A stretch of 64,000 bases of DNA, from positions 88,220,278 to 88,284,277 of the forward strand of contig CM053275.1 of the NCBI GenBank assembly GCA_028583415.1, written 5' to 3'. The stretch is from Protea cynaroides (lineage: Eukaryota > Streptophyta > Magnoliopsida > Proteales > Proteaceae). Below, piece by piece: positions 53,407-64,000 of this stretch. Position numbers and translations under genes: made by a program. The notes below the pieces were generated by a model. It saw nothing but the letters and a program-made list of their open reading frames with translations. It searched no databases and had not been told where the DNA came from. Each line of letters opens with the position of its first letter. The first letter of the stretch is position 1.

Positions 53407-53706
53407 TGTAAGAACCATGCTCTGAAAACCCAGTTTAACCCATGGTTTACATTGTGACAGGTCTCCCAATCATAATCAGACCGGAAGGTGAGGCCGGATG
53501 ACAAACCACGAGATCTAGGTATGAGAAGTGATGTGTAAGAATATAAATTCTACATACTGGTTTCAGTACCGGTCTCACTCAGTAAGATCGGTATGTGTGA
53601 CCGGTATGTGCAATAACGGCTGGAGACGGACTCTAGTGGGTCCCACACTCCAAATCGAAAATTTGGAAAATTTCTAACCATGGGAAACCTTCCTAGAACG
53701 GTCTCC

Positions 53707-53708
<2 letters not shown>

Positions 53709-53766
<58 letters not shown>
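53709..53766. repeat. (TA)n microsatellite
   Basis: About 29 AT units in solo LTR C, near the expected TATA position. Confidence 0.95.
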
Positions 53767-53769
<3 letters not shown>

Positions 53770-55339
53770 TTCCAACCCTCCTTAGATCCTTCCAAACCCT
53801 ATCAAACCCTAGCCGTCTGGAAGAGATCTGAGAAGGAGCAAGGAGGAAGGAGACCGCTCAAGAAGAGGGATTTTCCGTTGGAGGAGCACGCCGCCATCCG
53901 ACAAACACCAGTAAGTGCTCAACCTTCTTAGTAATGTTAGGATTTCGGATCGGAGTCGTGAAACGACGTAACGATCCAAAATCCTAGAACTTCCAAAACT
54001 CTAGTTCTCATTAAGATCTAATTTTGGATTGATGCAATGAAATAGTCGAAACCTAGAAGGCTTTCGAGTATTTGGACCTTAGAATCGTTTAGAAAAAAAA
54101 AATCCTAGAAACCAAGCCAATGACCGACGGGGGAGGGAGATCCATGATCGGGCTCTAAGACCCATACCACCAGACCTAACCGCTGGACAATAAGTCTTGC
54201 GGTATTGGTCCTGTAGTATATACCGCTGAACATACCGGCTGGACCTAAGTCCAGCGGTATGGCATACCGGCTGGACATAATGTCCTGCGGTATGGGCCTG
54301 TGGTATATACCGCAGGCGCATATCGGTCTCGCTCAGAGTGAGACCGGTATATACCACAGGACATACCGGTCTCACTCTACTGAGATCGGTACCACGATCG
54401 GTATGCTTATCGAAGCCTGTTTGCTTGGCCAGACTTGGTTCTGACCAACTGTAACACTAATAATTTAATTCTAACCTATGAGTATGATTATATAGGACCT
54501 GTAGACAGCGTGAGTAGACCCTGTGATGCAGAGCGGACTTGTTATCACGCATCAGGTAAGGGACAAGACGCCGAACCCTAATTAACCAAATAACAGTAAA
54601 TTGTTGTGATTATTTTGTATCTGTGTATATTATCTGATGTTTGTGCCTTTCATATGCCATTCTAGTTGTTTAAATTATTATTATCTGTTCATGCATATTC
54701 GTATGCTAGGATGTTGTTGTTTAGGCATGTGTATGTTTTAAGTTAGTGTGTGGAATGTGAAGGGGAGTGGAGCCCTGGATATATCCTCACACTAATACCT
54801 TTTCGTATCATCGTCTACCTTAGCGGGCTTGGTGCGAATAGGGTATCAGGGGGAGGACGTGAGATTGTGGTTCAGCCTACCCACCAGACTCGAGCCCTAT
54901 CTCTATGTCGTAGGGAACCGTACTGAGGTAGGGCCATAGATACTGTATTGACATATAGGACTGGTTAGAAACGGAACCCACTTGCAAACCCTTGCCAATA
55001 GGGGTTTAGGTATTGATACGATGTAGGGTATCAGGGGGAGGACGCGGTAATGTGGATTGTTGCCTGACCGCCAGACTCTAGCTCTATCTCTATATCAGAG
55101 TGAGTGATGTGTGGCAACAACAGTAGTATGGATTGTTGCCTGACTGTTGGATGTGCTCACATTCTCGTGCATGGAGGTGCGGAGGCCGCCAAACCTTACC
55201 ATAGCATTTTACAAGTTATACCTGACTCAAATTGTAATGTTATCTCATGCATTTTGTATGTTGCATTGGTTTTGTACTTACTGAGCTAAGTTGTGAGCTC
55301 ACCCGAATATATATTCTTTCTTTTCAGATTTTGATGTAG

Positions 55340-55461
55340 GGTACACAGTTGATGAATTCATGACTGCCCCAGCGTACGGTACAGTCGCTGCCATTGACAC
55401 ACAGGCAGAAGAGGACGAGCATGACACGTCATGCGAGTGCTCATTCTGTGTTTTCCTTTAG
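55340..55461 (+). CDS. Conserved LTR micro-ORF, copy C
   Basis: After gatgtag the frame reads VDEFMTAPAYGTVAAID..., then EDEHDTSCECSFCVFL and TAG. Of 36 codons compared with copy B, 22 residues are identical; 12 of these 22 use a different synonymous codon. Confidence 0.45.
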
Positions 55462-55722
55462 AGATGGTTTATTTTAAAGCAATACATTGTAATATTTAAT
55501 TATTTAAGTTTGTGAATGATGGCTTAATTTGGATAATTATTTTATTTACAACATAGAACTCAGTTCGTTTATCTATTTAATTCCGCTGCTATTTATTACT
55601 CTCTGATTATGTTAGATTGCTGGAAATGATTTGTTGACACGGTTTATTGAGATCTTGGTGTGAGCTGTGGTTTGGAGACGGTTCACTCACACTTTTGGTT
55701 CAGCCGGAATTGGGATGTGACA

Positions 55723-55973
55723 CTACTTGTGAGTCTCCATGAACAAGTTATAGTTTGACTGCCAGCTTTTGGACCAACTTAAGGCCAGCTACAAGGGCCT
55801 CGTACTCTGCCACATTGTTGGTTGTGGAGAAACCAAAATATACTAAAGTTAGTACCTTGAATCCTTTGGACTGATGAGGACGATCCTTGCTCCGGCGTCC
55901 TCCTTGTTTAATGCTCCGTCGATGTACATGACCCATGAGGGTTCTTCAGGGCCAAGGAAAATCTTAACCCGAG
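55723..55973. repeat. 251-bp direct duplication, copy 2
   Basis: The second copy of 53156-53406; it continues into the rest of the gypsy RNase H (cctcctcgag...). Unlike copy 1 it is joined to the native upstream sequence. Confidence 0.92.
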
Positions 55974-56400
55974 CCTCCTCGAGCGCCCTTTCTGGATTCG
56001 ACCCTTTTGCTTCTCCGTCTGGCAAAGTGCTTTCTATCAGGAAGTCTGCTAATGCTTATGCTTCGATAGTTGTCATTGGTTAGAATTTGAGATCGAACTC
56101 TCCTAATTCGACTGCCCAGTTGACCATTCGACCAGACACATCTGCTCGAGCGAGGAACTTACTCAAGGGTCGATCAGTTAAGATTGTGATGGAGTGAGAC
56201 TAGAAGTAAGGGCGAAGTTTTCTAACTACAAGCTTCTTAATGGACTGATACATTATTTCTGCATCGAGCAAAACTTTGTTGATGTAGTAGATGGGGTGCT
56301 GCACCTTTTTTATTTCTTTGATCAAGATTCCACTAACAGCACATGGGGAAACCGCCAAGTACAGCAGTAGGTTATCTCCAGTCGCTGGTTTTACCAACAA
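55723..56400 (-). pseudogene. Gypsy RNase H, upstream part
   Basis: The connector after RT reads LLLYLAVSPCAVSGILIKE, HPIYYINKVLLDAEIMYQSI, KLVVRKLRPYF, the first RNase H, and continues towards the archaeal-type domain inside the duplicated stretch (GFSTTNNVAEYEALVAGL). Stops are present. Confidence 0.75.
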
Positions 56401-56505
56401 GGGAGGCGAAGATAAATACCTCTTTAGATTTTGACATGGTTCCTCATATTCAGACGTCTATTCAAAATCCTTGGACCCCTTAAGTGTCTTGAAGAAGGGG
56501 AGGCA

Positions 56506-57336
56506 TCAATCAGCAGACCTTGACATGAACCTTTCCAGTGTTGCGATTCGACCCGTTAGCATCTGTACTTGCTTAGGTTTTGTAGGAGACTTCATGCTTT
56601 GAATAGCTTTGATCTTCGCAGGATTGACCTCGATTCCTCTTTGAGATACCATGAAACCTAGAAATTTTCTGGATTGTAGGCTGAATGCACATTTCAAAGG
56701 GTTAAGCTGCATGGAGTTCCGACGGACCACTTCAGACACCTCTTTCAAATCTTTTAAATGCTCTAGTTCCTTAGCCGTCTTGACTAGGAAATCATCAACA
56801 TACACCTCCTTGTTTCGCCCAATCTGCTTCTCGAACACCTTGTTGACTAGCCTCTAGTAATTCGTCCCCGCATTCTTGAGCCCCAAGGGCATCACAGTGT
56901 AGTAGAAGGTTCCTTTGCTGGTGATAAAGGCTGTATTTTTCTCATCTTCCTTTGTCATTTTTATTTGGTTATACCCGGAGTAAGCATCTAAAAAAGACAA
57001 CAGCTCATGCCCAGTAGTGGCATCTGTGAGCTGATCTATTCGAGGCAAGGGGTAAGAATCCTTGGGGTATGATTTATTGAGATATGTAAAGTCAGTATAT
57101 ATAGGCCAACGATCATCAGATTTTGGGATTAGTACAACGTTGGCCAACCAATCTGGGTAATACACTTCCTGAATGAATCCGGCCTTCAACAGCTTGTTGA
57201 CCTCTCGATCGATGTTACTTGCTTTTCTGGTGCTATAGCTCTTTTTCTTTTGTCTGATGGGTCGGTGATGAGGGTCTATCTTCAAATGATGCTCCATGGT
57301 CGATCGAGGGATGCCCGACATGTCCTCTGGTGCCAT
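56506..57336 (-). pseudogene. Gypsy reverse transcriptase
   Basis: PRSTMEHHLKIDP..RPIRQKKK, then FIQEVYYPDWLANVVLIPKS, YPLPRIDQL, FLDAYSGYNQI (with the first Asp) and VMPLGLKNAG are in one frame. TAG at about 56854 replaces the Gln expected after ATY (here NY). The same frame continues VFEKQIGRNKEVYVDDFLVK (YVDD active site) and FLGFMVSQRGIEVNPAKIKA. A single C-to-T change explains the stop. Confidence 0.88.
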
Positions 57337-57528
57337 GCGAACACATCAGCATTCGCCTTCAGGAACTCAATGAGTTCTTTCTTCTGCTCCTCTAGAAGTG
57401 CTAAGCCAATCATAAAAGTCTTCTCTGGGTGGTCCATGGTCGTGAGAGAAAGGAACTGGAATGAGGTCCTCGAATGGTGTGGTTCGTTTTAAGGGGAAAT
57501 CATCATGATACTCATCAAGCTGGATCAC

Positions 57529-58006
57529 TTACATAGGCTGGTCTTCATCCAGAGTGGCCAAGGTAGCTGCATAACACTTCTTCAAGATCGATTGGTCAGC
57601 CCTATAGTATTCGACGCCCCACTTGGTAGGGAATTTCATCAGCAGATAGTAAGTGGAAAGGCATGCCCTCAGCTTGTTGAGCCCAGATTGACCCAGAATG
57701 ACATTGACTGGCATGCATGTCCACGTCCACCACCATGTACTTTAAGTTGACACAAACTCGAGCAGGGTAGACTTCTTGGCGGGTGTCCAGCTGGATCGCC
57801 CCCTTCACTCACATCCCCTCACCATTAAAACCAATGAGAAAGTACATGATAGGCTTCTGTTGTTTATCCTTGTAGCCCAATCTGGTAAAAGTATCATAGT
57901 AGAGGATCTCGCAGGCACTCCCGGTGTCGACCAGGATACGACTCACCTCCCATTCTTCTCCGATTGCCATCTTAATCACTAATGGATCCTTGTGAGGAGT
58001 GACCAC
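57529..58006 (-). pseudogene. Gypsy aspartic protease
   Basis: LVDTGSACEILYYDTFTRLG carries the catalytic Asp-Thr-Gly. A frame change near 57718 separates this from MPVNVILGQSGLNKLRACLS and FPTKWGVEYYRADQ. The fold region before RT is otherwise typical. Confidence 0.82.
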
Positions 58007-58408
58007 ATCAAACAGATCATCCTCCCCAAAGTAGATATGCCCATCGTATCGTATTTTCTTATAGGAGGATTCTCCTTCTTCTTCACATCTTTCTCTGATG
58101 TTTTTTCCTTTGGTTGACTCTTCATCGATTGGTTCAACTGTGACAGCCCATACTTCTCAGCGCAGGTGCTCCGTCACCACCGTAATGGTCATGCATTCTG
58201 GCTTGCTATGGTTGAAGTACTCATCATCGCTCAGTCCCAGGTCTTGCTCTGGTCCTGCCTTGCCGAATAGCTTCCTGGGTGGACTTTTTTCTCGAACTAT
58301 CCTCGGTCCGCTTGCATTTTGACCCCTAATCATCTCTGAGCCATCCCACTGGAATAGATCGATCTGTCTCATGAATCCTTTTTGTGGCGATCTAGGTGGT
58401 GGTAGGGG

Positions 58409-60298
58409 TCAATGGTCGACTCCTTCATTCCTTGCTAGAACTGTTGCAGGGAGAGGTGGGATAGGTGCTGCAGGTGGTAGAGGAGGCAGAGGTGGTTCTT
58501 GCCATGGCCCCACAAATTCAATCCACCACTTGTGCTGGACTAGATCTTCGACCAACCCCTTGAGATGTCGACACGAGTTGATGTCGTGCCCATGGTCCTG
58601 ATGGTGTGCGCAGTACAGTCGACGGTTGCGCTCCTCCGGCTCTGATATCATCTTAAGAGGAGGGACCAAAAGGGTGTCCCTCCTCTTAATATTCATGATC
58701 TCAACCATGGTGTGGTTAAGGGGTGTGTATTATGGTGCAGGTCGAGTTGGGTATAAATCCTTGGCCAACTTAGTTTTCTTATTGGTTTCTCCTTCATTGG
58801 GAACTTTATTACCTGATTCACTCTTCTTCTTTTCCCCAATAGTAGGGGCATTATTCACGCATCCAGGCAGCTCCGCAATGGCTTCTGCTCCTGACACGTA
58901 TCGATCACATCGGCTGAAGATTTTAGCATGAGTTCTAGGACACTTCTTGTTGAGAGAAAAAACTAACTGAGGGTCGAGGCAGGCCTTCGACAGAGTTGAT
59001 ATTACCACATCTGGCTATAGGTCCTTGATCTCCCCGGCCGCACCTAGAAAACGGGTTATGAATGGTCAGAGGGGCTCCTTTTTGCCCTGCTTGATCGCCA
59101 TCAGGTGAGACAGGTTCTTCTTCTGAGTTCGACTCCCCTGAAAATGGGAGAGGAACAGGCTGCTTAACTCATAAAAAGTCCCCACTAACTTAGGGGGAAG
59201 ATGGTTGAACCAGGTTCTCCCTGCATCCCTTAGTGTGGAAGGGAAGGTTCTGCAACAGAGGGCATTGTGATGTCCATAGATGACCATCCCCACCTTGAAG
59301 TTGTCCAGATGCTTCTCTGGGTCTGTCTTTTCGTTGTACCACCCAACATTTGGGAAGGCAAAGTTGAGGGGGAGCGGGTGGTTTATGACCTCATCTATTA
59401 GGGCCGTCTTGGTATCATAATCTTGGAGGGCCTCAGAATCGACCCCCCCTTTCCACATGCTGCACTCGGTCCATTAGGTCTTTCACCAAGCATTCTAGCC
59501 TGACTATATTCTCATCAACTGTTGGGGGTGCTCACGATGGGTGGTGCTGCTGTAACTGGTATGGCTAGCAGTACTATTGCAATTGGAGGGATCACAGAAG
59601 CTCTTTCATGTTTGGCTACGTTGACCTGCTCCTGGGCTTCTTCTCGGGCACGTCTTGCCTCATCAACTGGGGCTTGGGCATCTTCTCTGGTATGTCTCAC
59701 CTCATCGACCCTCCTCTGGGCCTCCCAAAATATGTCCCGTTATGTGTACATCCTTCTGTGGGTCCCTCCAGCTTCATATCTCGACCCCCATCGATCATGA
59801 ACGGATGATCTTCTCGAGGCTGCAGGGGACTCGTAATTGCTCTCGATCACTTCATGGGCTAGTATGCAGGAGTGTACTCTAGACTAGGCTCCCGATAGTA
59901 GTCATTTCTACCCCTACTCGGATATGAGTCAACTGAATGGTTGGCTCACATGGACCTTAGTGAGGCCGCTCAAGGGGGAAAATGCCGGAAATGTCGGGAT
60001 CTTTGGGGACTTCTGGAATATCCATGGGTGGAGCAAGTACTGTTGGCCCACCCATGGGTCTTTGCTGTAGCAACTCCGTCAGCATGGCCAGTTGTTGTGC
60101 AAGTTGGTCAAACTAACCTCTAGTAACATACTAAGAAGGATCAGGCTCCCCTCTCCTTTCTTCAGGGTGGACGTCAGGGGCATTTTCTTTGTGGGCCACC
60201 GGGATATCTACAGGCTCCCTTGGGATATCTCCATTCATGCAACAGGGATGGGTCTCACGCAGGTTATAAGCGCTTTCTGCTCTTTTGACTGGTGCCAT
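58409..60298 (-). pseudogene. Gypsy gag
   Basis: ATG at 60298 (MAPVKRAESAYN) begins a frame with scattered stops. The capsid core is 59066-59458 (NVGWYNEKTDPEKHLDNFKV, TLRDAGRTWFNHLPP, FLSHFQGSR). A zinc-binding segment is at about 58600-58660 (YCAHHQDHGHDINSCRHLK). It ends before protease. The same reading frame (1) is kept across most of it. Confidence 0.82.
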
Positions 60299-60426
60299 GG
60301 GTAGGTTTGATGGGTTAGTTTTTGAATATGAAATGGGTATGGGAAAGAAGATGTAAAATTTTGTATGGATTTAGGAGAAAACTGAAAAGGAAGAAAGGTT
60401 GTTAGAAACAAGGTATGTTAGGCCTC

Positions 60427-60440
60427 ATGGTGGGCGCCAA
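60427..60440 (-). other. Gypsy primer-binding site
   Basis: On the minus strand TTGGCGCCCACCAT lies a few bases after the 5' LTR. TTGGCGCCCACC is a common start of the internal region in plant gypsy elements. Confidence 0.65.
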
Positions 60441-60445
60441 TCTAT

Positions 60446-61313
60446 TGTCAATGGATTCCGCTCAGTGATCCAGATGATGCCGCGTAGCTGCAACACAAAC
60501 AAGGCAGTAAGGTGGGTGGGTTTTACCCCATGGTCATTCTGATGCCAAAGTCAGTAGGTTTCCAAGACAAGCAAAAAGAAATTCTAAGTGAGACACTACA
60601 GATCCTTTGAGAGAGGGTTTCTTGAGGTACAAGAGTTCTGGAAAGCTTTCTCCTTCCTAGTAAAAAAGATGAAGAGTAAAAAAAAGGGATGTTCAGAGTG
60701 AAATAGGACAGAATAACAGTACCTCAAGATGGAAATTTTCAGATCCTTTACAATCGATAATTCTCCTATATTTATAGAACCATGGTGAAGCTTCTTTAGC
60801 AAGCTTCCCCCCACCTACCACCATCTCCATCATCGATCAGACAGATAGGACTAGGACAGAGGAGATATGACCCCCTAGGGTGGCGCATATACGTCTTGTC
60901 TGCTCCTTTTGACCCCTTTTTGACCCACTTCAACCCCCTTTATGTCCACGTTAGTCATTTTTTCTGTCATTTGTGGCTGCCATTTCACATTTACCGAGTA
61001 AAAATCTTACTTTTTACTGATTCGGTCTCTGATATGGTGATGTGGCCAGTCAAGTCAGGATACCTTACATTTATGGTTGTTGTCGGCATTTATGAGCATT
61101 AATGACAATGCATTTAATATCCGGCTACTCCTTTCTGCTTGTCATATCACCGTTCTTGTACCCGGGGGGGGGGGGGGGTGAATTAGATCTCTTCTCCTCG
61201 ATTATCATCATAATGGGCTTTCCCTTGTCTGTCATTTCTTGTTTGGATGAATGCCACGTGTAATATCTTATATATGTCTTACTGATCCATTGTCAACAGT
61301 TTGATCTAACACA
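60446..61313 (-). repeat. 5' LTR of the gypsy element
   Basis: 868 bp; matches 35949-36815. Contains a G-run of about 13 bases at 61167-61179. Confidence 0.85.
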
Positions 61314-61560
61314 GACTTATTTTCCCCCGATAAAATCTAGGTTTAAACCCAGGGAGGCTCAAGGTTAAAATTCAGTGTCGAAACTTTGAAACAATATTTG
61401 GCACGTCTCGATAGAAACCGGTTTCAGGTTCGAGATTTAGTTCCTTAAACTGGTATAGATACAAGTAAATTCATATAATTTTCCATCTTCATTGAGTCAA
61501 CACCCTTTAATGCATAGATGAAACTCAACAAACGATACAGTGTACCAACGGTTTAGTAGG
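61314..61560. other. Unassigned flank of the gypsy element
   Basis: Contains 'aaaccggtttcaggttcgaga', reminiscent of the hAT element at 21464-22782, but without ends. Confidence 0.3.
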
Positions 61561-61568
61561 CTTGCACC

Positions 61569-63219
61569 TGCAACAGGGCAGGGTTGGGCCGGGTTTTTCA
61601 AAGCCCTAACCCCAACCCTGACTATTTAAACTTAACCCTAACCCTGTCCAACCCTGTCAGGGTCAGAAAATGTACAACCCTAGCCCTAACCCTGGCAGGG
61701 TTGGGCCTAACCCTAACCTGCCCTGATTGACCCTAACAGGGCCAGGTTGGGCTGAGTTAACCCTGATTAACCTTGATTCAGGGTCAAATTGACCATGATA
61801 TTGACCCTGATTGACCCTAAACATATAACAAATTATCAAATAACAATTATAACTTAAAACATATGACAAAAACAATCAACCTATGACATTCTTTTGAAAA
61901 CCTAACAAATATAAACCAAATCAGTTTAAGTCTTTAACAATCAAATCTGATAAATGGAACAAAATATCTTGATTCTCTGCACCTACCTTGCAAGACTATA
62001 TTGAAGCCCACTATCTGAATGGAGTCATTTCAGTCTGTCTATCTTTCATTGATATGGGCTTTGCCAAGTGGAACCCTAGACAATACCTTGAAATTCTATC
62101 ATCCAATGATGTAAATTAAACAACAAATGTAATTACAAAACCTGTAAGCTTAATTGGATTCGTGGCAACGCCAGCCATGAGACCTTGACCCGAACAAGTA
62201 GGCAGCAAAAAAACAAACTAATTAAAGAAACTCCAAAGCATGGTTTGTGCTCCTCTTTCTGTGGTGCAGATAGCATTGGCTTTGACATCAATTAGATACA
62301 AGAAGGAATTTCATGTTGATAAAGACTAAAAGTTTTTATTCTATCCCAAGCAAATGATAGATGCTGCAGAGTAATGACCTTTCATCTGAACATATTTGGT
62401 ACATGCTGGTGGGTCTAGGGCATTCAGTCATTGTACTTCTCCTAGAAGATATTCTAGCCCCAAAAGGTCACCAAATCAAATGATCTAAATCATCTGAAGT
62501 TTACTTTTATTCATGACTTGTCAAAGAAAAAAAAAATTCGAATCATGTTTTGGTTGTGAGGAAGTGCTATTGATTAGAGGATATAAATACTAGAATAAAT
62601 TATCATGCATTCAAGCTACAATTTCAGTTCATCAATATAATATTGAAAAACACAAACTAATTTCATCAGAGGTTGTATCCTTAGAAGCAGAGGCAGCCAA
62701 AACTGGAGATTTGGGCAACTCTTAGGTAAAAAAGGAAGTCAATAGCAACAGAAACTAAATGGAGGTCATATGCATCTACTTAGGAGTAAAATAAACAATA
62801 GCATAGAAATTTGAAGGAGAACACTAAAACTCTAGTAATATCAACTAGTTAGAAAATAGAAATAACCAGGAAAAAAGAAGCTTGGTTTCAATCATCAGAA
62901 GTTGCAGAGAAAAACCAGAAGAAGAGGAAGAAGATAGAAATTACATTGAGTTGCTCCGTATCTCGCTTTCCCCAAAAAGCTTATCAAGAAAAGAGGGTTG
63001 CAACGACAGTGAGTGGTGCGATGAGAGTCACGAGAGAGAGTCGAGAGATCGGAGAGATTGAGTGACAGAGAGTCTGGAGGCGTTGCCGACTCTCACTCTC
63101 AGTGTGGGAGGCACCGTAGTCTTCTAGGGTTTCGTTTGAGAGAGAGATTGAGAGAAGAGGTGAAGCCGTGACTCCGTGAGATGAGATTTGAGTGCATTAG
63201 CGGATTAGGTTTAGCTTTA

Positions 63220-63310
<91 letters not shown>

Positions 63311-63462
63311 TGGGCCGGGCTGGGCTCAACCCTAACCCAGCCCAACCCTGCCAGGGTTCATACAAAATTAAATCATAACCCAGCCTTGTCAGGGTTCGGG
63401 CCGTGTTCAACCCTGCCAGGGTTCAGGGCAGGCCTGGGTGGGTTTGGATCGTCAAGATAAAA
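61569..63462. mobile_element. Probable non-autonomous hAT element
   Basis: The octamer CTTGCACC occurs at 61561-61568 and 63463-63470. AACCCTG-N-CAGGGTT palindromes occur near both ends (61650, 61688; 63344, 63409), as in hAT subterminal regions. 61800-63180 is non-coding apart from a GA-rich block near 62995-63170. No clear terminal inverted repeat, so the boundaries are tentative. Confidence 0.45.
63226..63306. repeat. (TA)n microsatellite
   Basis: About 40 AT units inside the probable hAT element; gives spurious Ile-Tyr frames. Confidence 0.95.
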
Positions 63463-63470
63463 CTTGCACC

Positions 63471-64000
63471 CCAGTTTGTTTTACTTGTTTTGTCATTTTC
63501 ACTACTTATCCTTGTTTGTTTCATTGTAAATTTACATGACATTTTACATGGGAATTTTTCTGTTTGTTCAATGCTTTTCTTTACATTTTTATACTTAAAC
63601 AAACAATAAAAATTCCTTTGTTAATGAGAAATTTTGTTTTCCCATCATTTGACATGAAAACAAATAGAGACTTAGGAAAAATATTCCTACACCCTTTTCT
63701 AGAAGCAGATGAGCAAGACTATGATATTTTTTAGGTGGTATGGAAATTCTAACATATGAATATCTAATATAAATTATATGGATTGCCCACAGGACCTCGA
63801 TCTTCTTTTGTCGTTTAGTCGTTCATCGAATGGGCTGAATGGTTGATATGTATGCCAATGCGTCCAAGCCCGTCTGATGGATGCTTGATGGATTTGGGCC
63901 AAGTCGGTCTTGGGCCTTTTAGCAGCAACCTGAAACATGTCCAATAAGAGAATTGGGCTGGGGTGGGCTGCACTGTACACATTAGCTAGCGGGCCGGTTT
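63471..64000. other. Unassigned right end of window
   Basis: AT-rich then moderately GC-rich from 63780. No supported gene or element. Confidence 0.5.

Larger units (their letters stand above)
53407..55722 (+). mobile_element. Solo LTR C (2.32 kb), diverged
   Basis: Starts TGTAAGAACC and ends GGATGTGACA. It is related to A and B most clearly in the last 450 bp and the 'caccagactc.agc..tatctcta' region. Its flanks (CCGAG and CTACT) are not a target duplication; it is instead bracketed by the 251-bp duplication. Confidence 0.75.
35949..61313 (-). mobile_element. Ty3/gypsy Tat-like retrotransposon, heavily nested
   Basis: Matching LTRs at 35949-36815 (3') and 60446-61313 (5') flank minus-strand gag, protease, RT, RNase H and integrase in gypsy order. 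A PBS lies next to the 5' LTR and a purine tract next to the 3' LTR. An extra antisense ORF lies between integrase and the 3' LTR, a Tat-lineage habit. Removing the copia, three solo LTRs and one 251-bp duplication leaves about 12.5 kb. No target duplication is seen: the outer pentamers are TCTAT and GACTT. All coding parts are broken. Confidence 0.85.

Noticed and set aside
35840..61560. That the gypsy element sits inside a CATAGTTTCGA-type hAT element
   Set aside because: Both flanks have 'ggttt.gat/aaaccggtttc' words, but no octamer duplication or inverted ends could be matched.
61610..61760. AACCCTAACCCT stretch resembling plant telomere repeat
   Set aside because: The words are not a regular seven-base array; they alternate with CAGGG palindromes and belong to an element end.

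Overview
This window is nuclear DNA of a flowering plant. It holds one recognisable host gene with 13 clean GT-AG introns/exons, surrounded and invaded by plant-type transposable elements (Ty3/gypsy, Ty1/copia, a gag-only LTR element, hAT, Mutator-like, SINE fragments). The host protein is clearly of plant type. Species cannot be fixed from sequence alone; the large, transposon-filled introns fit a TE-rich eudicot or magnoliid. There are no bacterial features and no CRISPR.

Host gene (6368-35029, + strand): the last 13 exons (583 codons plus stop) of the plant mitochondrial intermediate peptidase (OCT1/MIP, metallopeptidase family M3). The HEFGH zinc motif is in exon 9, the third zinc ligand Glu in exon 10, and the GAGYYSYLYAK motif spans exons 12/13. 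All joins keep frame and there is no internal stop. The N-terminal roughly 120 residues, including the transit peptide, are not seen and probably lie upstream of base 1. Intron 2 alone is 14.0 kb.

1-6367: an eroded gypsy-type LTR region into which a 3.35-kb gag-only LTR element (TR-GAG type; LTRs 1774-2685 and 4219-5119, target duplication CCCTT) has inserted. 6658-20675 (intron 2): a non-coding element with LTR-like repeats (8165-18073) split by a 6.07-kb hAT element (10289-16361, 8-bp target duplication TGTACAGT). The hAT carries a decayed multi-exon BED/DUF659/hAT-dimerisation transposase gene on the minus strand, itself interrupted by a 914-bp hAT-type MITE. A related hAT MITE sits at 19203-20116. 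Later introns hold a foldback hAT element (21464-22782), a Mutator-type element (28340-29839) and three small hAT-type elements.

35949-61313: a nested Ty3/gypsy element of Tat-like type on the minus strand (gag, protease, RT, RNase H, integrase), with an additional antisense ORF on the + strand between pol and the 3' LTR. It has been invaded by a Ty1/copia element (42442-47966) and by three solo LTRs of one family, each about 2.3 kb (38449-40786, 48159-50509, 53407-55722). The third solo LTR is bracketed by a 251-bp direct duplication of the host retroelement, best explained by recombination between two nearby LTR insertions.

61314-64000: a probable non-autonomous hAT element (about 61569-63462) with repeated palindromic subterminal motifs, then unassigned sequence.

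The strongest lead for something undescribed is a short reading frame near the 3' end of all three solo LTRs. It has exactly the same length (122 bp) in each copy, the peptide is conserved, and the changes are concentrated at synonymous third positions; it ends in a Cys-x-Cys-x-x-Cys motif.
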